From Aureimonas flava (GTDB lineage Bacteria; Pseudomonadota; Alphaproteobacteria; Rhizobiales; Rhizobiaceae): DNA of 64,000 nt. The notes under the pieces were generated by a model that saw only the letters and a program-made list of their open reading frames with translations, was not told where the DNA came from and did no database searches. Numbering within the stretch: position 1 is the stretch's first letter; each line of letters begins with the position of its first letter. The stretch spans positions 310,001 through 374,000 of the forward strand of contig NZ_QYRN01000002.1 in the NCBI RefSeq assembly GCF_003583935.1, written 5' to 3'. Position numbers and translations under genes: made by a program. Positions 1 to 9,055 of this stretch are shown here, in pieces.

Positions 1-570
1 GGCGATGCGCGCCAGGAGCGCCGCGTCGTGGCTGATCGCCAGGATGCCGAGGCCGCGTTCGGCGCACAGGGCCAGAAGCAGGCGCCAGAGATCGGCCTGT
101 GCGATCGCGTCGAGCGGCGCGGAGATCTCGTCGGCCACCAGGAAGCGCGTCCGGGGCCCGAGCGCCCGCACCAGCGAGACGCGCTGCAACTGCCCGCCCG
201 ACAGCTCGTGCGGATAGCGCCCCTCCCAGGCCGGATCGATGCCGAGGCGCGCGGCCAGCGCCGGGTCGGGCCGCCCGGCCTCGGCCAGCACGCGCGCGAC
301 GCGCCATCGCGGGTTCATGTCCAGGACGGGGTGCTGGGCGAGATACTGGACGGGGCGAAACCCGCGCTCCGGCAGGGGCTGCCCGTCGAGGCGCACCGAT
401 CCGGCCTGCGGGCGCAGCCGCCCGGCCAGGAGACGCCCGAGCGTCGTCTTGCCGATGCCCGAGGGCCCCGACAGCCCGACCACCTCGCCGGGGGCGACGC
501 GGATCGACACCTCGCGCAGCGCCGGCACGCCGGGCGCATAGGCGTGGCCGAGGGCGAGCGCCTCAAGCAT
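1..570 (-). CDS. nikE: Nickel ABC transporter ATP-binding protein NikE (partial, C-terminus beyond the window)
   Basis: Second ATPase of the nickel importer, hydrolysing ATP at the inner membrane to drive uptake through NikB/NikC. Only the first 190 residues are present because the gene runs off the left edge. Visible are a Walker A motif GPSGIGKTT near residue 33, the ABC signature LSGGQLQR near residue 122 and a Walker B ending in ADE. The ATG at 570 overlaps the nikD stop (stop bases 563-565), which indicates translational coupling. The family call (Opp/Dpp/Nik ATPase) is firm. The nickel assignment rests on the NikR operator and nikR upstream of the operon, since these ATPases do not by themselves reveal the substrate. 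Confidence 0.88.
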   Translation of the reverse strand, partial: MLEALALGHAYAPGVPALREVSIRVAPGEVVGLSGPSGIGKTTLGRLLAGRLRPQAGSVRLDGQPLPERGFRPVQYLAQHPVLDMNPRWRVARVLAEAGRPDPALAARLGIDPAWEGRYPHELSGGQLQRVSLVRALGPRTRFLVADEISAPLDAIAQADLWRLLLALCAERGLGILAISHDAALLARIA

Positions 571-1342
571 TGGCGCCGAAGCCGTTCTGCGGCAGCGCCC
601 GCCACAGCGTGCGGCCATAGGCGGAGGCGATCCCCTCGCCGTCACCCGCGAAGGCCGAGGCGGGCTCGGTCCCCGCCAGCCGCCCGTCGCGAAGGAGCGC
701 GACGCGGGTGGCGAAGGGCAGCGCGGACACGAGGTCGTGCGTCACCAGGAGCACCGCGCCGCCGCGCCGCGCGACCGCGGCCAGCGCCTCCAGCACCGCG
801 GCCGCGCCCGCCGGATCGAGATGGTCGGTCGGCTCGTCGGCGATCACGAGGTCGGGCTCGCCGACCAGCGCGGCCAGGAGGAGGACGCGGCGCGCCATGC
901 CACCCGACAGGGCGTGCGGATGGGCCGCGCGCAGCGCCGGGTCGAGCCCGAGCCGGCGAAAGCCCGCCGCGCCCGGATCCGGCACGCCGGCGCGGCGTGC
1001 GGCGAGCGCCACCTGGCGGCCGACGGGCATCAGCGGATCGAGATGGGTGACCGACTGCGGCACCAGCGCGATGCGCCGGCCCCGGAGGGCCGGAAGGGTG
1101 TCGGCGTCAAGCCGCCAGCCCGCGAACCAGACCTCGCCGGACAGTTCGGCATTGGGCGGCAGGAGGCCGAGGACGGCATGGGCCAGGAGGCTCTTGCCCG
1201 CGCCGGACGTGCCCACCAGCGCCAGCACCTCGCCGCGCGCGAGGTCGAGCCGCAGCTCGCGCAGCACCGCGCCGGCCGGCGCCGCCCCCCCGCGCGGTGC
1301 GAAGCCCAGCGTGAGGTCGCGGATCGACAGGAGCGCGCTCAC
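563..1342 (-). CDS. nikD: Nickel ABC transporter ATP-binding protein NikD
   Basis: First ATPase of the nickel importer, 259 residues, the usual length for NikD. It shows Walker A GTSGAGKS near residue 45, the signature LSGGMARR near residue 144 and Walker B with ADEPTDHLDP. The GTG start at 1342 forms a four-base GTGA overlap with the stop of nikC, and its own stop overlaps the nikE start. Longer upstream reading in this frame lies antiparallel to nothing useful and overlaps nikC, so the GTG start is preferred. Together with NikE it should form a heterodimeric ATPase below the NikBC channel. Confidence 0.9.
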   Translation of the reverse strand: MSALLSIRDLTLGFAPRGGAAPAGAVLRELRLDLARGEVLALVGTSGAGKSLLAHAVLGLLPPNAELSGEVWFAGWRLDADTLPALRGRRIALVPQSVTHLDPLMPVGRQVALAARRAGVPDPGAAGFRRLGLDPALRAAHPHALSGGMARRVLLLAALVGEPDLVIADEPTDHLDPAGAAAVLEALAAVARRGGAVLLVTHDLVSALPFATRVALLRDGRLAGTEPASAFAGDGEGIASAYGRTLWRALPQNGFGANA

Positions 1343-2196
1343 CCGGCGCCTCGCGGATCGAGCCGGCGGCGCGCGGCCGAGCCGAGCGTCTCGAAGCCCA
1401 GGGCGAGCGCCAGGAGGGCGAGGCCCGGAAACAAGGCGAGCCACCAGCGCCCCGCGCTCAAGGTGCGCATCGCGTCGGCCAGGAGCACGCCGATCGCCGG
1501 GCGCGAGGGCTCCAGGCCGAAGCCGAGAAAGGTCAGCGCCGCCTCGTGGAGGATCGCGTGCGGGAACAGGAGCACCAGCCCGACGCCGAGCTGCGGCAGG
1601 AGGTGGGGCAGGACATGGGCGCGGGCGACGAACAGGCGGGAGCGTCCGAAGCCGCGCGAGGCGGCGACGTAGTCGCTGCGCAGCACCGCGAGGAGCTCGG
1701 CCCGCAGGATGCGCGCGAGGCGCGGCCAATGCGTCAGCGCCACCGCGGCCGCCACCGCCTCGGCCCCGCCGCCCAGCGCGAAGGCGACGAGGATCAGCGC
1801 CACCAGATGCGGCAGGCTGAGCGCGGCGTCGGTGAGGAGCGAGACCGCCGCGTCGGCCATCCGCGACAGGGTGGCGGCCAGCGCCAGGAGCAGCGCGATG
1901 GCGGCCGACACGGTGGCGGCCAGGAGCCCGATCCGCAGGCTCACCGACAGGCCCTGGAGCGTGCGGGCGAGCATGTCGCGCCCCAGCGCGTCGGTGCCGA
2001 ACGGATGGGCGAGGGTCGGCGGCAGGAGGCGGGCGGACAGGTCGGGACGCAGGCCCGCCTCGCCGAGCACGAGGGGGGCAAGCACGGCCGCCAGGACTGG
2101 CACGAGCGCCAGGGAGAGGATCGCCGGCCGCAGGGCCGCCCGGACGCGGCGGCGCGGCGGGGGGGCGAGCGCGGCCCCGGCCGGCACGGCGCTCAC
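1339..2196 (-). CDS. nikC: Nickel ABC transporter permease NikC
   Basis: Inner-membrane permease of 285 residues belonging to the DppC/OppC/NikC family. It has an N-terminal membrane segment (about residues 18-40), a short periplasmic stretch with the family motif HPFGTDALGRD, then four or five more hydrophobic segments. The cytoplasmic coupling (EAA-like) loop contains YVAASRGFGRS. The GTG start at 2196 overlaps the nikB stop as GTGA, and its stop overlaps nikD in the same way, so the operon appears translationally coupled throughout. Confidence 0.9.
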   Translation of the reverse strand: MSAVPAGAALAPPPRRRVRAALRPAILSLALVPVLAAVLAPLVLGEAGLRPDLSARLLPPTLAHPFGTDALGRDMLARTLQGLSVSLRIGLLAATVSAAIALLLALAATLSRMADAAVSLLTDAALSLPHLVALILVAFALGGGAEAVAAAVALTHWPRLARILRAELLAVLRSDYVAASRGFGRSRLFVARAHVLPHLLPQLGVGLVLLFPHAILHEAALTFLGFGLEPSRPAIGVLLADAMRTLSAGRWWLALFPGLALLALALGFETLGSAARRRLDPRGAG

Positions 2197-3194
2197 AGGC
2201 GCGCGCCTTCGGACCGCAGGCGCGGGTCGACGCGCGGATACAGGAGGTCGGCCGCGAGGTTTCCAATGGCGACCAGGGCGGCCGCCAGCAGCGTCAGCGC
2301 CAGAAGCAGCGGCACGTCGCCCTGGACGCCGGCCGCGACGCCGGCCCGGCCGAGGCCCGGATAGGCGAACACCTGCTCGGCCAGCACCGTGCCGCCCAGG
2401 ATCTCGCCGAGCGAGGCGCAGACGATGGTGAGCGCGGGTGCGAGCGCGGCGCGCGCGGCATGGCGCAGCGCCACGTCGCGGCGCGTCGCCCCTTGCGCGA
2501 AGGCGAACAGCGCATGGTCCGAGCGCATCGTCTCGGCCACCTTGGCGCGGGTGTGGAGCGACACCTGCGCCACCCCGAACAGGGTGAGCACGGCGAGCGG
2601 CAGGGCAAGGTGGGCGAGACGCTGGCTCCAGGTCACCGCGTCGGGCGTCACGCCGATCGGGCCGGAGCAGCAGAGCGGGGCCCAGCCGAGCTGGACGGAG
2701 AACACCGTGAGGAAGACGATCGCCAGCCAGAACGTCGGCGTGGCGGCCAGGACATAGGCGTAGAGCCGCACCGCGCGGTCGAGCCGCGAGCCTTCGCGCG
2801 CGCCGGCGGCCAGGCCGAGCGCGAAGCCGAGAAGCCCGGACAGCACCAGCGCGGGCAGCGCGAGACGCAGCGTCGCCGCGCCCCGCTCGGCGATCACCGC
2901 CGCCACGGGTGCGTTCTGGCTGGTGCTCCAGCCGAGGTCCCCGGACAGGATCCGGCCGAGCCAGCGCAGGAACTGGACGCCGGCCGGCCGGTCGAGCCCC
3001 CACGCCGCCTCGATCGCCGCGCGCTGCTCGGGCCCGAGCCGGGCGATGCCGGGGCCGAGATAGGCCGCCACAGGGTCCACCGGCGACAGGCGCAGGAGCG
3101 CGAAGGCGGCGAAGGCCACCAGCGCCAGGAGCGCCGCGAGGCGCAGGAGCCTGAGCGCCGGTCGCGCGGCCCGCCGGCTCAGTCGCACGTCCAT
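2193..3194 (-). CDS. nikB: Nickel ABC transporter permease NikB
   Basis: Inner-membrane permease of 333 residues, DppB/OppB/NikB family. Features are an N-terminal hydrophobic anchor (about residues 12-32) ending in the family motif SPVDPV, a periplasmic stretch with the motif GLDRP, and a bundle of hydrophobic segments from about residue 100. The coupling loop has FAFAQGATRRD. The ATG at 3194 lies 16 bases inside the end of nikA. The pair NikB/NikC would form the channel that receives nickel from NikA. Confidence 0.9.
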   Translation of the reverse strand: MDVRLSRRAARPALRLLRLAALLALVAFAAFALLRLSPVDPVAAYLGPGIARLGPEQRAAIEAAWGLDRPAGVQFLRWLGRILSGDLGWSTSQNAPVAAVIAERGAATLRLALPALVLSGLLGFALGLAAGAREGSRLDRAVRLYAYVLAATPTFWLAIVFLTVFSVQLGWAPLCCSGPIGVTPDAVTWSQRLAHLALPLAVLTLFGVAQVSLHTRAKVAETMRSDHALFAFAQGATRRDVALRHAARAALAPALTIVCASLGEILGGTVLAEQVFAYPGLGRAGVAAGVQGDVPLLLALTLLAAALVAIGNLAADLLYPRVDPRLRSEGARL

Positions 3195-4744
3195 CTCCAG
3201 TCTGCGATCGAGGCGGTGATCGGCCAGCCGTGGCCGTGCGGCTCGATCTGCGGGCGGCCGACGTCGAGGCAGCGGTTCACGAAGTAGACGTGGTCGAGAT
3301 TGACCAGCCAGGCCCAGGACGCGTCCCCGCGCAGGCCGTAGCCCGTCGTCCCGTCGAAGGCGGCGGCGGACCAGAGCGGATAGGAGGCCTCCAGGCTCGG
3401 CGCCGCCTGCGCCCGCGCGAACAGGGCGTCCACCGCAGGGTTCGCGTAGAAGGTGGGGTTCTGGTACTCCACCCCGCCCAGCGTCGACTGGTACAGGCTG
3501 TAGAGCTGGTAGGGCGAGTGGCTTCCGAAGCCGAAGATCACCGGCTCGGCGTGCATCACGCGGCGGATCGCGTCCCAGGACGAACCCTTGGGCACCGCCT
3601 CGATGCCCAGCGGGCGCAGGAGCTCGGCGGCGGTCTCGGCCAGCGCCTGGCGCGTGGCGTCGGCGGCCGGATAGTTGATCGGGAAGGCGGCGCGCACCCC
3701 GTCTCGCGCTCGCACCCCGTCCGCCCCCGCGACCCATCCGGCCGTGTCCAGGAGGCGGCGGGCGGCCCCGAGGTCGAACGCGACCCGGTCGTCCGCGCCG
3801 GCCCAGGGAAGTCCGTCCACCGGGCCGAAGGCCGGCGTGCCGTGGCCGCCGAGGGCGACGTCCACCACGGCCTGGCGGTCGAGCCCGAGATTGATCGCGT
3901 GCCGGATCGCCGGGTCGGAGGTGACGGCGTTGCCGACCGGCCCGCCGTCCGGCGCCGCGCCCTCCCCTTCGGGCCGGAAGGGGAGGCTGATGCCGCGGTT
4001 GTCGACCGTCTTCACCGACAGGGCGCGGAAGCCCTCGGGCAGCGCGTCGGCGAGCGGGGCGGGCACCGATACCATGTCCACCGCGCCGGCGCGGGCGGCC
4101 GCCAGCCCCGCGTCGTCGCCGGTGAACAGGAAGGTGACGCGCCCGAAGGCGGGCGCCGGCCCGTAGTAGCCGGGATTGCGCTCCACGATGAGCTGCTCGC
4201 CCTGGCGCCAGGACAGGAGGCGATAGGGCCCGGAGCCGACGGGATGGCGCGCGTAGTCCGGTCCGTAGGAGGCAGCCGGCACGATGCCGAGCGTGAAGAA
4301 CGTCTCGGTGAAGGTGATCCAGGGCTTGCGCAGCCAGATCTCCACCGTGGTGTCGTCCAGGGCGCGGGCGCCTTCCAGCATCGAGAGGTCGAGCGCCCCG
4401 GCCGTGCGGCGGCCCTGTTCGAAGGTGAACGCGACGTCGCGCGCGGTGAGCCTCGTGCCGTCGGAGAACACCGCGTCGGGGCGGATCGCGACGGTCCAGC
4501 GCAGCCGGTCCTCCGACAGGCTCCAGCGCGTGGCGAGGTCGCCGCGCGTCTCGAGGTCGGGGCCGCGCGTCAGCAGTGTCGACTGGAACAGCGGATGGCC
4601 GTAGGCGCCCCAGCCCATCAGCGGGTCGAAGCCGGTGTCCGGCTCGCCGCCGATGGCGAGCACCAGCGCGTCGCGCGGCGCCGCCGGTGCGGACGCCGCG
4701 AGGCACAGGAGGACCGCAGCCGCTCGCAGAACTTGACCGATCAT
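3179..4744 (-). CDS. nikA: Nickel ABC transporter periplasmic binding protein NikA
   Basis: Solute-binding protein of family 5 (DppA/OppA/NikA), 521 residues, first gene of the operon. It has a typical Sec signal peptide (hydrophobic core near residues 7-22, APAAP at the end) and is expected in the periplasm. Family signatures include GGEPDTGFDPL near the mature N-terminus, the FSDGTRLTARDVAFTF block and VGSGPYRLLSW. Nickel or a nickel chelate is the inferred ligand, based on the exact NikR operator between this gene and nikR and the adjacent NikR gene. Peptide-binding relatives cannot be excluded from the sequence alone. Confidence 0.88.
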   Translation of the reverse strand: MIGQVLRAAAVLLCLAASAPAAPRDALVLAIGGEPDTGFDPLMGWGAYGHPLFQSTLLTRGPDLETRGDLATRWSLSEDRLRWTVAIRPDAVFSDGTRLTARDVAFTFEQGRRTAGALDLSMLEGARALDDTTVEIWLRKPWITFTETFFTLGIVPAASYGPDYARHPVGSGPYRLLSWRQGEQLIVERNPGYYGPAPAFGRVTFLFTGDDAGLAAARAGAVDMVSVPAPLADALPEGFRALSVKTVDNRGISLPFRPEGEGAAPDGGPVGNAVTSDPAIRHAINLGLDRQAVVDVALGGHGTPAFGPVDGLPWAGADDRVAFDLGAARRLLDTAGWVAGADGVRARDGVRAAFPINYPAADATRQALAETAAELLRPLGIEAVPKGSSWDAIRRVMHAEPVIFGFGSHSPYQLYSLYQSTLGGVEYQNPTFYANPAVDALFARAQAAPSLEASYPLWSAAAFDGTTGYGLRGDASWAWLVNLDHVYFVNRCLDVGRPQIEPHGHGWPITASIADWRWTCD

Positions 4745-4797
4745 GCCGCACCCCGCCGCTCGCCCACTCGAATCGGCGCGACCTTACGGGAGGAGAA

Positions 4798-4825
4798 GTA
4801 TGAGGTCTATTCGGATTCGTCATAC
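4798..4825. promoter_or_regulatory. NikR operator (GTATGA-N16-TCATAC)
   Basis: A 28-bp element with half-sites GTATGA (4798-4803) and TCATAC (4820-4825) separated by exactly 16 bases. This is the same half-site sequence and spacing as the E. coli NikR operator. It sits in the 187-bp gap between the divergent nikA and nikR starts, so it probably mediates nickel-dependent repression of nikABCDE and perhaps autoregulation of nikR. Confidence 0.9.
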
Positions 4826-4931
4826 TCGACGCGAAGTCCGCGGCGCCCGCGCCGGCGGCCGCGAAGGGCGTCGCGCCCGGGCCGGCGCTCGGCTAGAAGG
4901 GGCGGAGCGGACGGACCGGGAGGAGTTTCCC

Positions 4932-5369
4932 ATGCAGCGCGTGACGGTGACGCTGGACGACGACCTGATGGGCGAGATCGACGCGATCATGGCCGAGCGG
5001 GGCTATGCCAACCGGTCGGAGGCGATCCGCGACCTCGCCCGCGCGGGGCTGTCGCGCGCCCATGCCGAGACGGGCGAGGGAACGTGCGTGGCCGCGCTGG
5101 TCTACGTCTACGACCACGCCGCGCGCGACCTGTCGCGCCGGCTGACCCACGCCCATCACGATCACCACGACCTGTCGGTCTCCAGCCTCCACGTCCATCT
5201 CGACCGGGGCACCTGCATGGAAGTGTCGGTGCTCAAGGGCAATGTCGGCGAGGTGCGCCATTTCGCCAACCACGTGATCGCCGAACGCTCGGTGCGGCAC
5301 GGCGAGCTGGTGCTGATCCCGGACGGCGGCCCGCCCTCGGCCGGACCCACGCCGCACGATCGCGGCTGA
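4932..5369 (+). CDS. nikR: Nickel-responsive transcriptional regulator NikR
   Basis: Ribbon-helix-helix repressor of 145 residues with a C-terminal ACT-like nickel-binding domain. The N-terminal strand and helices (residues 1-42) carry the DNA-binding fold. The nickel ligands known from E. coli, H76, H87, H89 and C95, are present at the same residue numbers (HVHLDRGTC region). The ATG at 4932 is chosen because GGGAGGAG lies just upstream and gives the family length; an open frame continues upstream without family similarity. It should bind the operator at 4798-4825 when nickel is abundant and shut off nikABCDE. Confidence 0.95.
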   Translation: MQRVTVTLDDDLMGEIDAIMAERGYANRSEAIRDLARAGLSRAHAETGEGTCVAALVYVYDHAARDLSRRLTHAHHDHHDLSVSSLHVHLDRGTCMEVSVLKGNVGEVRHFANHVIAERSVRHGELVLIPDGGPPSAGPTPHDRG

Positions 5370-5379
5370 CCGGGCGGCG

Positions 5380-5400
5380 GCGCGGCCCGTCAGGCCGCGC
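5380..5400. terminator. Hairpin between convergent genes
   Basis: GCGCGGCC (5380-5387) and GGCCGCGC (5393-5400) form a perfect 8-bp stem with a 5-base loop. It lies just after nikR and overlaps the end of the convergent gene at 5390-5623. There is no T-tract, so it is only a candidate bidirectional terminator. Confidence 0.4.
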
Positions 5401-5623
5401 TGCGAAGCTCGGACGCGGAGCCCTCCGCCGGCGTCGCGACCGGCATCAGGAACACCCGACGCGCGGCCGCGCTCTCGGCCGCCTCGCGGTCGCCGCCCAC
5501 CGCCGCCAGGCGCGCGGCCTCGGCGCGGAACAGCCCGATCTCGCCGGCCGAGGGCCGGAGCACGAGGTCGAAGCGCCGGGTCAGCTCGTCCCGCAGCCAG
5601 AGGATGTCGTCGTCGCAGTTCAT
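5390..5623 (-). CDS. Small protein of unknown function
   Basis: I do not recognise this 77-residue product. It begins MNCDDDILWLRDEL, is largely charged and alanine-rich, and shows no signal peptide or membrane segment. The start at 5623 is chosen because coding-like composition begins there; the frame stays open to 5704 but the added residues look arginine-rich and non-coding. No clear ribosome-binding site is visible. It is convergent with nikR and divergent from the mechanosensitive channel gene. Codon composition supports a real gene only moderately. Confidence 0.5.
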   Translation of the reverse strand: MNCDDDILWLRDELTRRFDLVLRPSAGEIGLFRAEAARLAAVGGDREAAESAAARRVFLMPVATPAEGSASELRSAA

Positions 5624-5818
5624 GTCGGGGAAGTGGCGTCGGCCGGTGCGTTGTCGAGTCGTCCGACGCGCGGAAACCGTCGAGACAGCCACATTTCGGC
5701 CCATCGGATCGGCTCAGAACCCGCCCTTCGCGCGCGCGGTCGCCGACCGGGCCGTTCCCGGCCTCCCGCGTGCCATCCACGGGGAGAACGGCGCGCGGGC
5801 GCCGGCGACGAGACGACC

Positions 5819-8173
5819 ATGACACGATCGATCCGCGCGCGGCTCCTCTGCCTCGCTCTTCTGGTGGTCTGCGCCGGCGCGCTGGCGCCCGCCGCCGTGG
5901 CGCAGGACCGGGGCGCGGCCGCCCCCGCAATCGCCGCCGTGGACGCGCAGGCGAGCGAACTCGCCGCCATCCGACAGGCCGCCGGCGACGACACGGACGG
6001 CGCCACCGGCGTCGAGCAGAAGGCGGAGCTGCGCGACCGCGCCATGGCGGTCGGCTCGGCGGCCAACGAGGCGGTGGCGCTCCTGGAGCCGCAGCTCGCG
6101 GCCATCGATGCCCGCCTCGCCGAGCTCGGCGAGGCGAGCGACACGGAGGCGCCCGACGTCAAGGCGCAGCGCGAGGGGCTCGCCGACCTGCGGGGCGACA
6201 TCGATTCGGCGATCAAGCGCGGACGGCTGGTGGCGGCCGACGCCAAGGAGACGATCGACCGGATGATCCGCGAGATCAACGAAGCCTTCAGCCGGGACAC
6301 GTTCAAGGAGGTGGCCTCGCCCCTGTCGCCGATGCTGTGGAGCCAGGTCGGCGCCCGCCTGCCCGACGACCTGGCGCGGCTCGGCGACTTCGCGCGCGAC
6401 TGGCGCGACCAGCTCCCGCAGGCCGGGCCCGCCCCGCGCCTTGCGGCGCTGGCCGGCTCGCTGGCGCTCGCCCTCGCCCTCGCGCTGCCGCTGCGCCGGC
6501 ACCTGCGCGAGGCGGGCCGGCGCGTCGCCACCGCGCAGGTGCCCAGCACGCGCGCCCGCCGCTCGGCGCTGGCGCTCTGGTTCGTGCTGGTTGGGACCCT
6601 CACCGCCGCGCTCGGGGTGACGGTGTTCTTCTTCGGCCTGAACTGGTCCGGTGTGCTGACGCGCACCGTGCGGCCGCTGGCCGAAAGCCTGGCGCAGATC
6701 GCCGCGCTCGGCGCCTTCGTCCTGTCGCTCGGCGCCGGGCTGCTGCTCGTGGGCCAGCCGTCCTGGCGCCTCCTGCCGCTGGACGACACGGCGGCGCATC
6801 GGCTGCGGCCCTTTCCCCCGCTGGCCGCGATCCTGACCTTCCTCGGCGTGCTCCTGGTGGAGGGCGGCCGGGCGGTCGGGGTCAGCCAGCCGGCCGCGAT
6901 CGTGATCAACTATCTCGTCGCCGCGGTCTACGGCGGCTTGATCGTCGCCGTGCTGCTGACGCTCGGGCGGATCCGGCGGACCCATCCGGACGCCGCGAAC
7001 CGCCAGCCCAGCGCACGCACCACGCTGGCGACGATCGCCACGCTCCTGGCCTGGGCCTGCGTCGCGGCGGCGCTGATCGCCGCGCTCCAGGGCTACGTCA
7101 ACCTCGCGCTGTTCCTGACGCGGCAGGTGATCTGGACGGCGGTGGTCTCGGCCAGCGCCTTCCTCCTCCTGGTGGTGGTGGACGACCTGTGCACCACGTT
7201 CCTGTCGGGCGACAGCCGGCTCGGACGCTCGCTGCATGTCGGGCTCGGCCTGCGGCGCGCGCAGGTCGGCCAGCTCGGCGTTCTCCTGTCGGCGCTGCTG
7301 CGCATCGCCATCCTGGTCTGGGCGGCGCTGCTCCTGTCGGGCCCGCTCGGGCCCGGGGCGAGTTCGCTGTTCTACCAGATCGGCTCCTCGGCCGAGATCC
7401 AGATCGGCGGCTTCACCATCGTGCCGGGCGCGATCCTGAAGGCCGCGGTGGTTCTGGCCATCGGCATCGCGCTGATGCGCGTGGTGCGCCGCTGGCTGGA
7501 GGATCGCTATCTGCCGGCGACCGACCTCGATCCGGGCGCGCGCAACTCGGTGTCCACCATCGTGAGCTATGCCGGCATCCTCCTGGCCGGCTTCTGGGCG
7601 ATCAGCACGCTCGGCATCGGCGTCGAGCGCATCGCCCTGGTGGTCTCGGCCCTGTCGGTGGGCATCGGCTTCGGCCTCCAGGCGATCACCCAGAACTTCG
7701 TGTCGGGGCTGATCCTCCTGGCCGAGCGCCCGGTGAAGATCGGCGACACGGTGCGCATCGGCACCGAGGAGGGCGACGTGCGGCGCATCAGCGTGCGCTC
7801 CACGGAGATCCAGATCGCCGACCGCTCGACCCTGATCGTGCCCAATTCCGAGCTCGTCACCAAGCCGATCCGCAACATGACGCTGGCCGACCCGCTGGGC
7901 CGGATCCAGATCGTGTTCTCGGCGCCGATCGGCGTCGACGTCGCGGCCGTGCGGCAGGCGATCCTCGAGACCTTCGCCGCGCAGGAGGCGGTGCGGACCG
8001 AGCCGGCGCCCAGCGTCTTCATCGACGGGATCGACGAGGGCAAGGTGACCTTCAAGTCGTTCGCCTTCGTGGGCGGCCCGCGCCAGGTCTACGGCACGCG
8101 CAGCGCCGTCCTGTTCACCCTCCTGGAACGGCTGCGCGCGGAGGGCGTCCACCTGACGGCGCCCCCCGGCTGA
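5819..8173 (+). CDS. MscS-family mechanosensitive ion channel with DUF3772-like N-terminal domain
   Basis: Large channel protein of 784 residues. It has a signal peptide (residues 1-29, ending AVAQ), a periplasmic helical domain to about residue 200 resembling DUF3772, and roughly ten membrane segments from about 215 to 600. The conserved MscS pore and beta domain follows, including GIGFGLQAITQNF near residue 615 and ERPVKIGDTV. Such proteins release solutes during hypo-osmotic shock. The ATG at 5819 is preferred over much longer open frame upstream because the signal peptide begins there. It appears monocistronic. Confidence 0.9.
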   Translation: MTRSIRARLLCLALLVVCAGALAPAAVAQDRGAAAPAIAAVDAQASELAAIRQAAGDDTDGATGVEQKAELRDRAMAVGSAANEAVALLEPQLAAIDARLAELGEASDTEAPDVKAQREGLADLRGDIDSAIKRGRLVAADAKETIDRMIREINEAFSRDTFKEVASPLSPMLWSQVGARLPDDLARLGDFARDWRDQLPQAGPAPRLAALAGSLALALALALPLRRHLREAGRRVATAQVPSTRARRSALALWFVLVGTLTAALGVTVFFFGLNWSGVLTRTVRPLAESLAQIAALGAFVLSLGAGLLLVGQPSWRLLPLDDTAAHRLRPFPPLAAILTFLGVLLVEGGRAVGVSQPAAIVINYLVAAVYGGLIVAVLLTLGRIRRTHPDAANRQPSARTTLATIATLLAWACVAAALIAALQGYVNLALFLTRQVIWTAVVSASAFLLLVVVDDLCTTFLSGDSRLGRSLHVGLGLRRAQVGQLGVLLSALLRIAILVWAALLLSGPLGPGASSLFYQIGSSAEIQIGGFTIVPGAILKAAVVLAIGIALMRVVRRWLEDRYLPATDLDPGARNSVSTIVSYAGILLAGFWAISTLGIGVERIALVVSALSVGIGFGLQAITQNFVSGLILLAERPVKIGDTVRIGTEEGDVRRISVRSTEIQIADRSTLIVPNSELVTKPIRNMTLADPLGRIQIVFSAPIGVDVAAVRQAILETFAAQEAVRTEPAPSVFIDGIDEGKVTFKSFAFVGGPRQVYGTRSAVLFTLLERLRAEGVHLTAPPG

Positions 8174-8230
8174 GGCCGGGCCCCGGTCGGTGGCTCGCAC
8201 CGCCTCGCCCGAAAAGGGTGGCCGCTCCGT

Positions 8231-9055
8231 TCAGGCGGTGGTCTCCCGGTGCATCTCCGCCGGGTCGCCCGCCTCCTCCCCGTCGTGGCGGCGCAGGTGG
8301 AGGTAGCTCGGCTCGAAATTGGCGAGCCGCATCAGCGCGCCCAGGTCGTCGACCTGCAGCGCGCGGCCCTTGAGGACGATCAGCCCCTCGGCGCGCAGGT
8401 CCTGCAGCATGCGGTTGGTGTGGACGATGGAGATGCCGAGCGCGTCCGACAGGTCGGCCTGGGTGATGGGAAAGGGACAGGCGCCGGCGGCGTCGACCAG
8501 GCCGATCGCGCGCATGCGCACGAAGGTCTCGCAGAGGAGGTGGGCCACCCGCTCGGCCCCGGTCCGCTGGCCGAGATTGGCGAGCCATTCGCGGGTGATC
8601 GCCTCGCCCACCAGCTCGTTCCACCAGAAGGCGCGGCTGAGGCGCGGGAAGCGCGTCATCACCGCCTCGATCTCGTCGGAGCCGATCTGGGCGATGCGCA
8701 GCGGCGAGATCGCGCCGATCGAGTGGTCCATGACGCCGAGCACCTCGTTGTGCAGGTCGCACAGGTCTCCCGGAATGAAGAAGGACAGGATCTGCCGCCG
8801 GCCGTCCGGGAGGATCTTGTAGCGGCAGGCGAAGCCCTCGAGCACGAGGTTGACGAAGCCGGGCCGTTCCCCTTGCGCGATCACGTCGTCGCGGCTGTTG
8901 AGCACGCGCTGCCGTCGGTTGGACAGGTCCTGCAGCGCCGACCGCTCCTCCTCGGACAGGGGCGCGTAGTTCTGTAGTTTGCGGATGAGATGCACGACCA
9001 AGAACCGTTCCTCCGGGGTCGGGTCTTCCGAATGGATCGGGGGGGATTCGTCCAT
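8231..9055 (-). CDS. Crp/Fnr-family transcriptional regulator
   Basis: A 274-residue regulator with a cyclic-nucleotide-binding-type beta barrel (about residues 45-150) and a C-terminal winged helix containing ITQADLSDALGISIVHTNRML. The residues needed for FNR iron-sulfur binding are not evident, and the barrel lacks a clear cAMP phosphate-binding RE motif, so the effector is unknown. This class is common in Hyphomicrobiales. No usable Shine-Dalgarno sequence precedes the ATG; instead a 13-bp palindrome abuts it, suggesting autoregulation. It is divergent from the small gene at 9144. Confidence 0.85.
   Translation of the reverse strand: MDESPPIHSEDPTPEERFLVVHLIRKLQNYAPLSEEERSALQDLSNRRQRVLNSRDDVIAQGERPGFVNLVLEGFACRYKILPDGRRQILSFFIPGDLCDLHNEVLGVMDHSIGAISPLRIAQIGSDEIEAVMTRFPRLSRAFWWNELVGEAITREWLANLGQRTGAERVAHLLCETFVRMRAIGLVDAAGACPFPITQADLSDALGISIVHTNRMLQDLRAEGLIVLKGRALQVDDLGALMRLANFEPSYLHLRRHDGEEAGDPAEMHRETTA

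Noticed and set aside
3230-8173. A single plus-strand open frame of about 1650 codons spanning nikA, nikR and the MscS gene
   Set aside because: Only the last 785 codons show protein-like sequence. The upstream part is antisense to nikA and is open simply because stop codons are rare in GC-rich DNA.
8174-8230. Short inverted repeat (CGGTG ... CACCG) between the MscS and Crp/Fnr genes as a terminator
   Set aside because: A five-base stem without a T-tract is expected by chance in GC-rich sequence.
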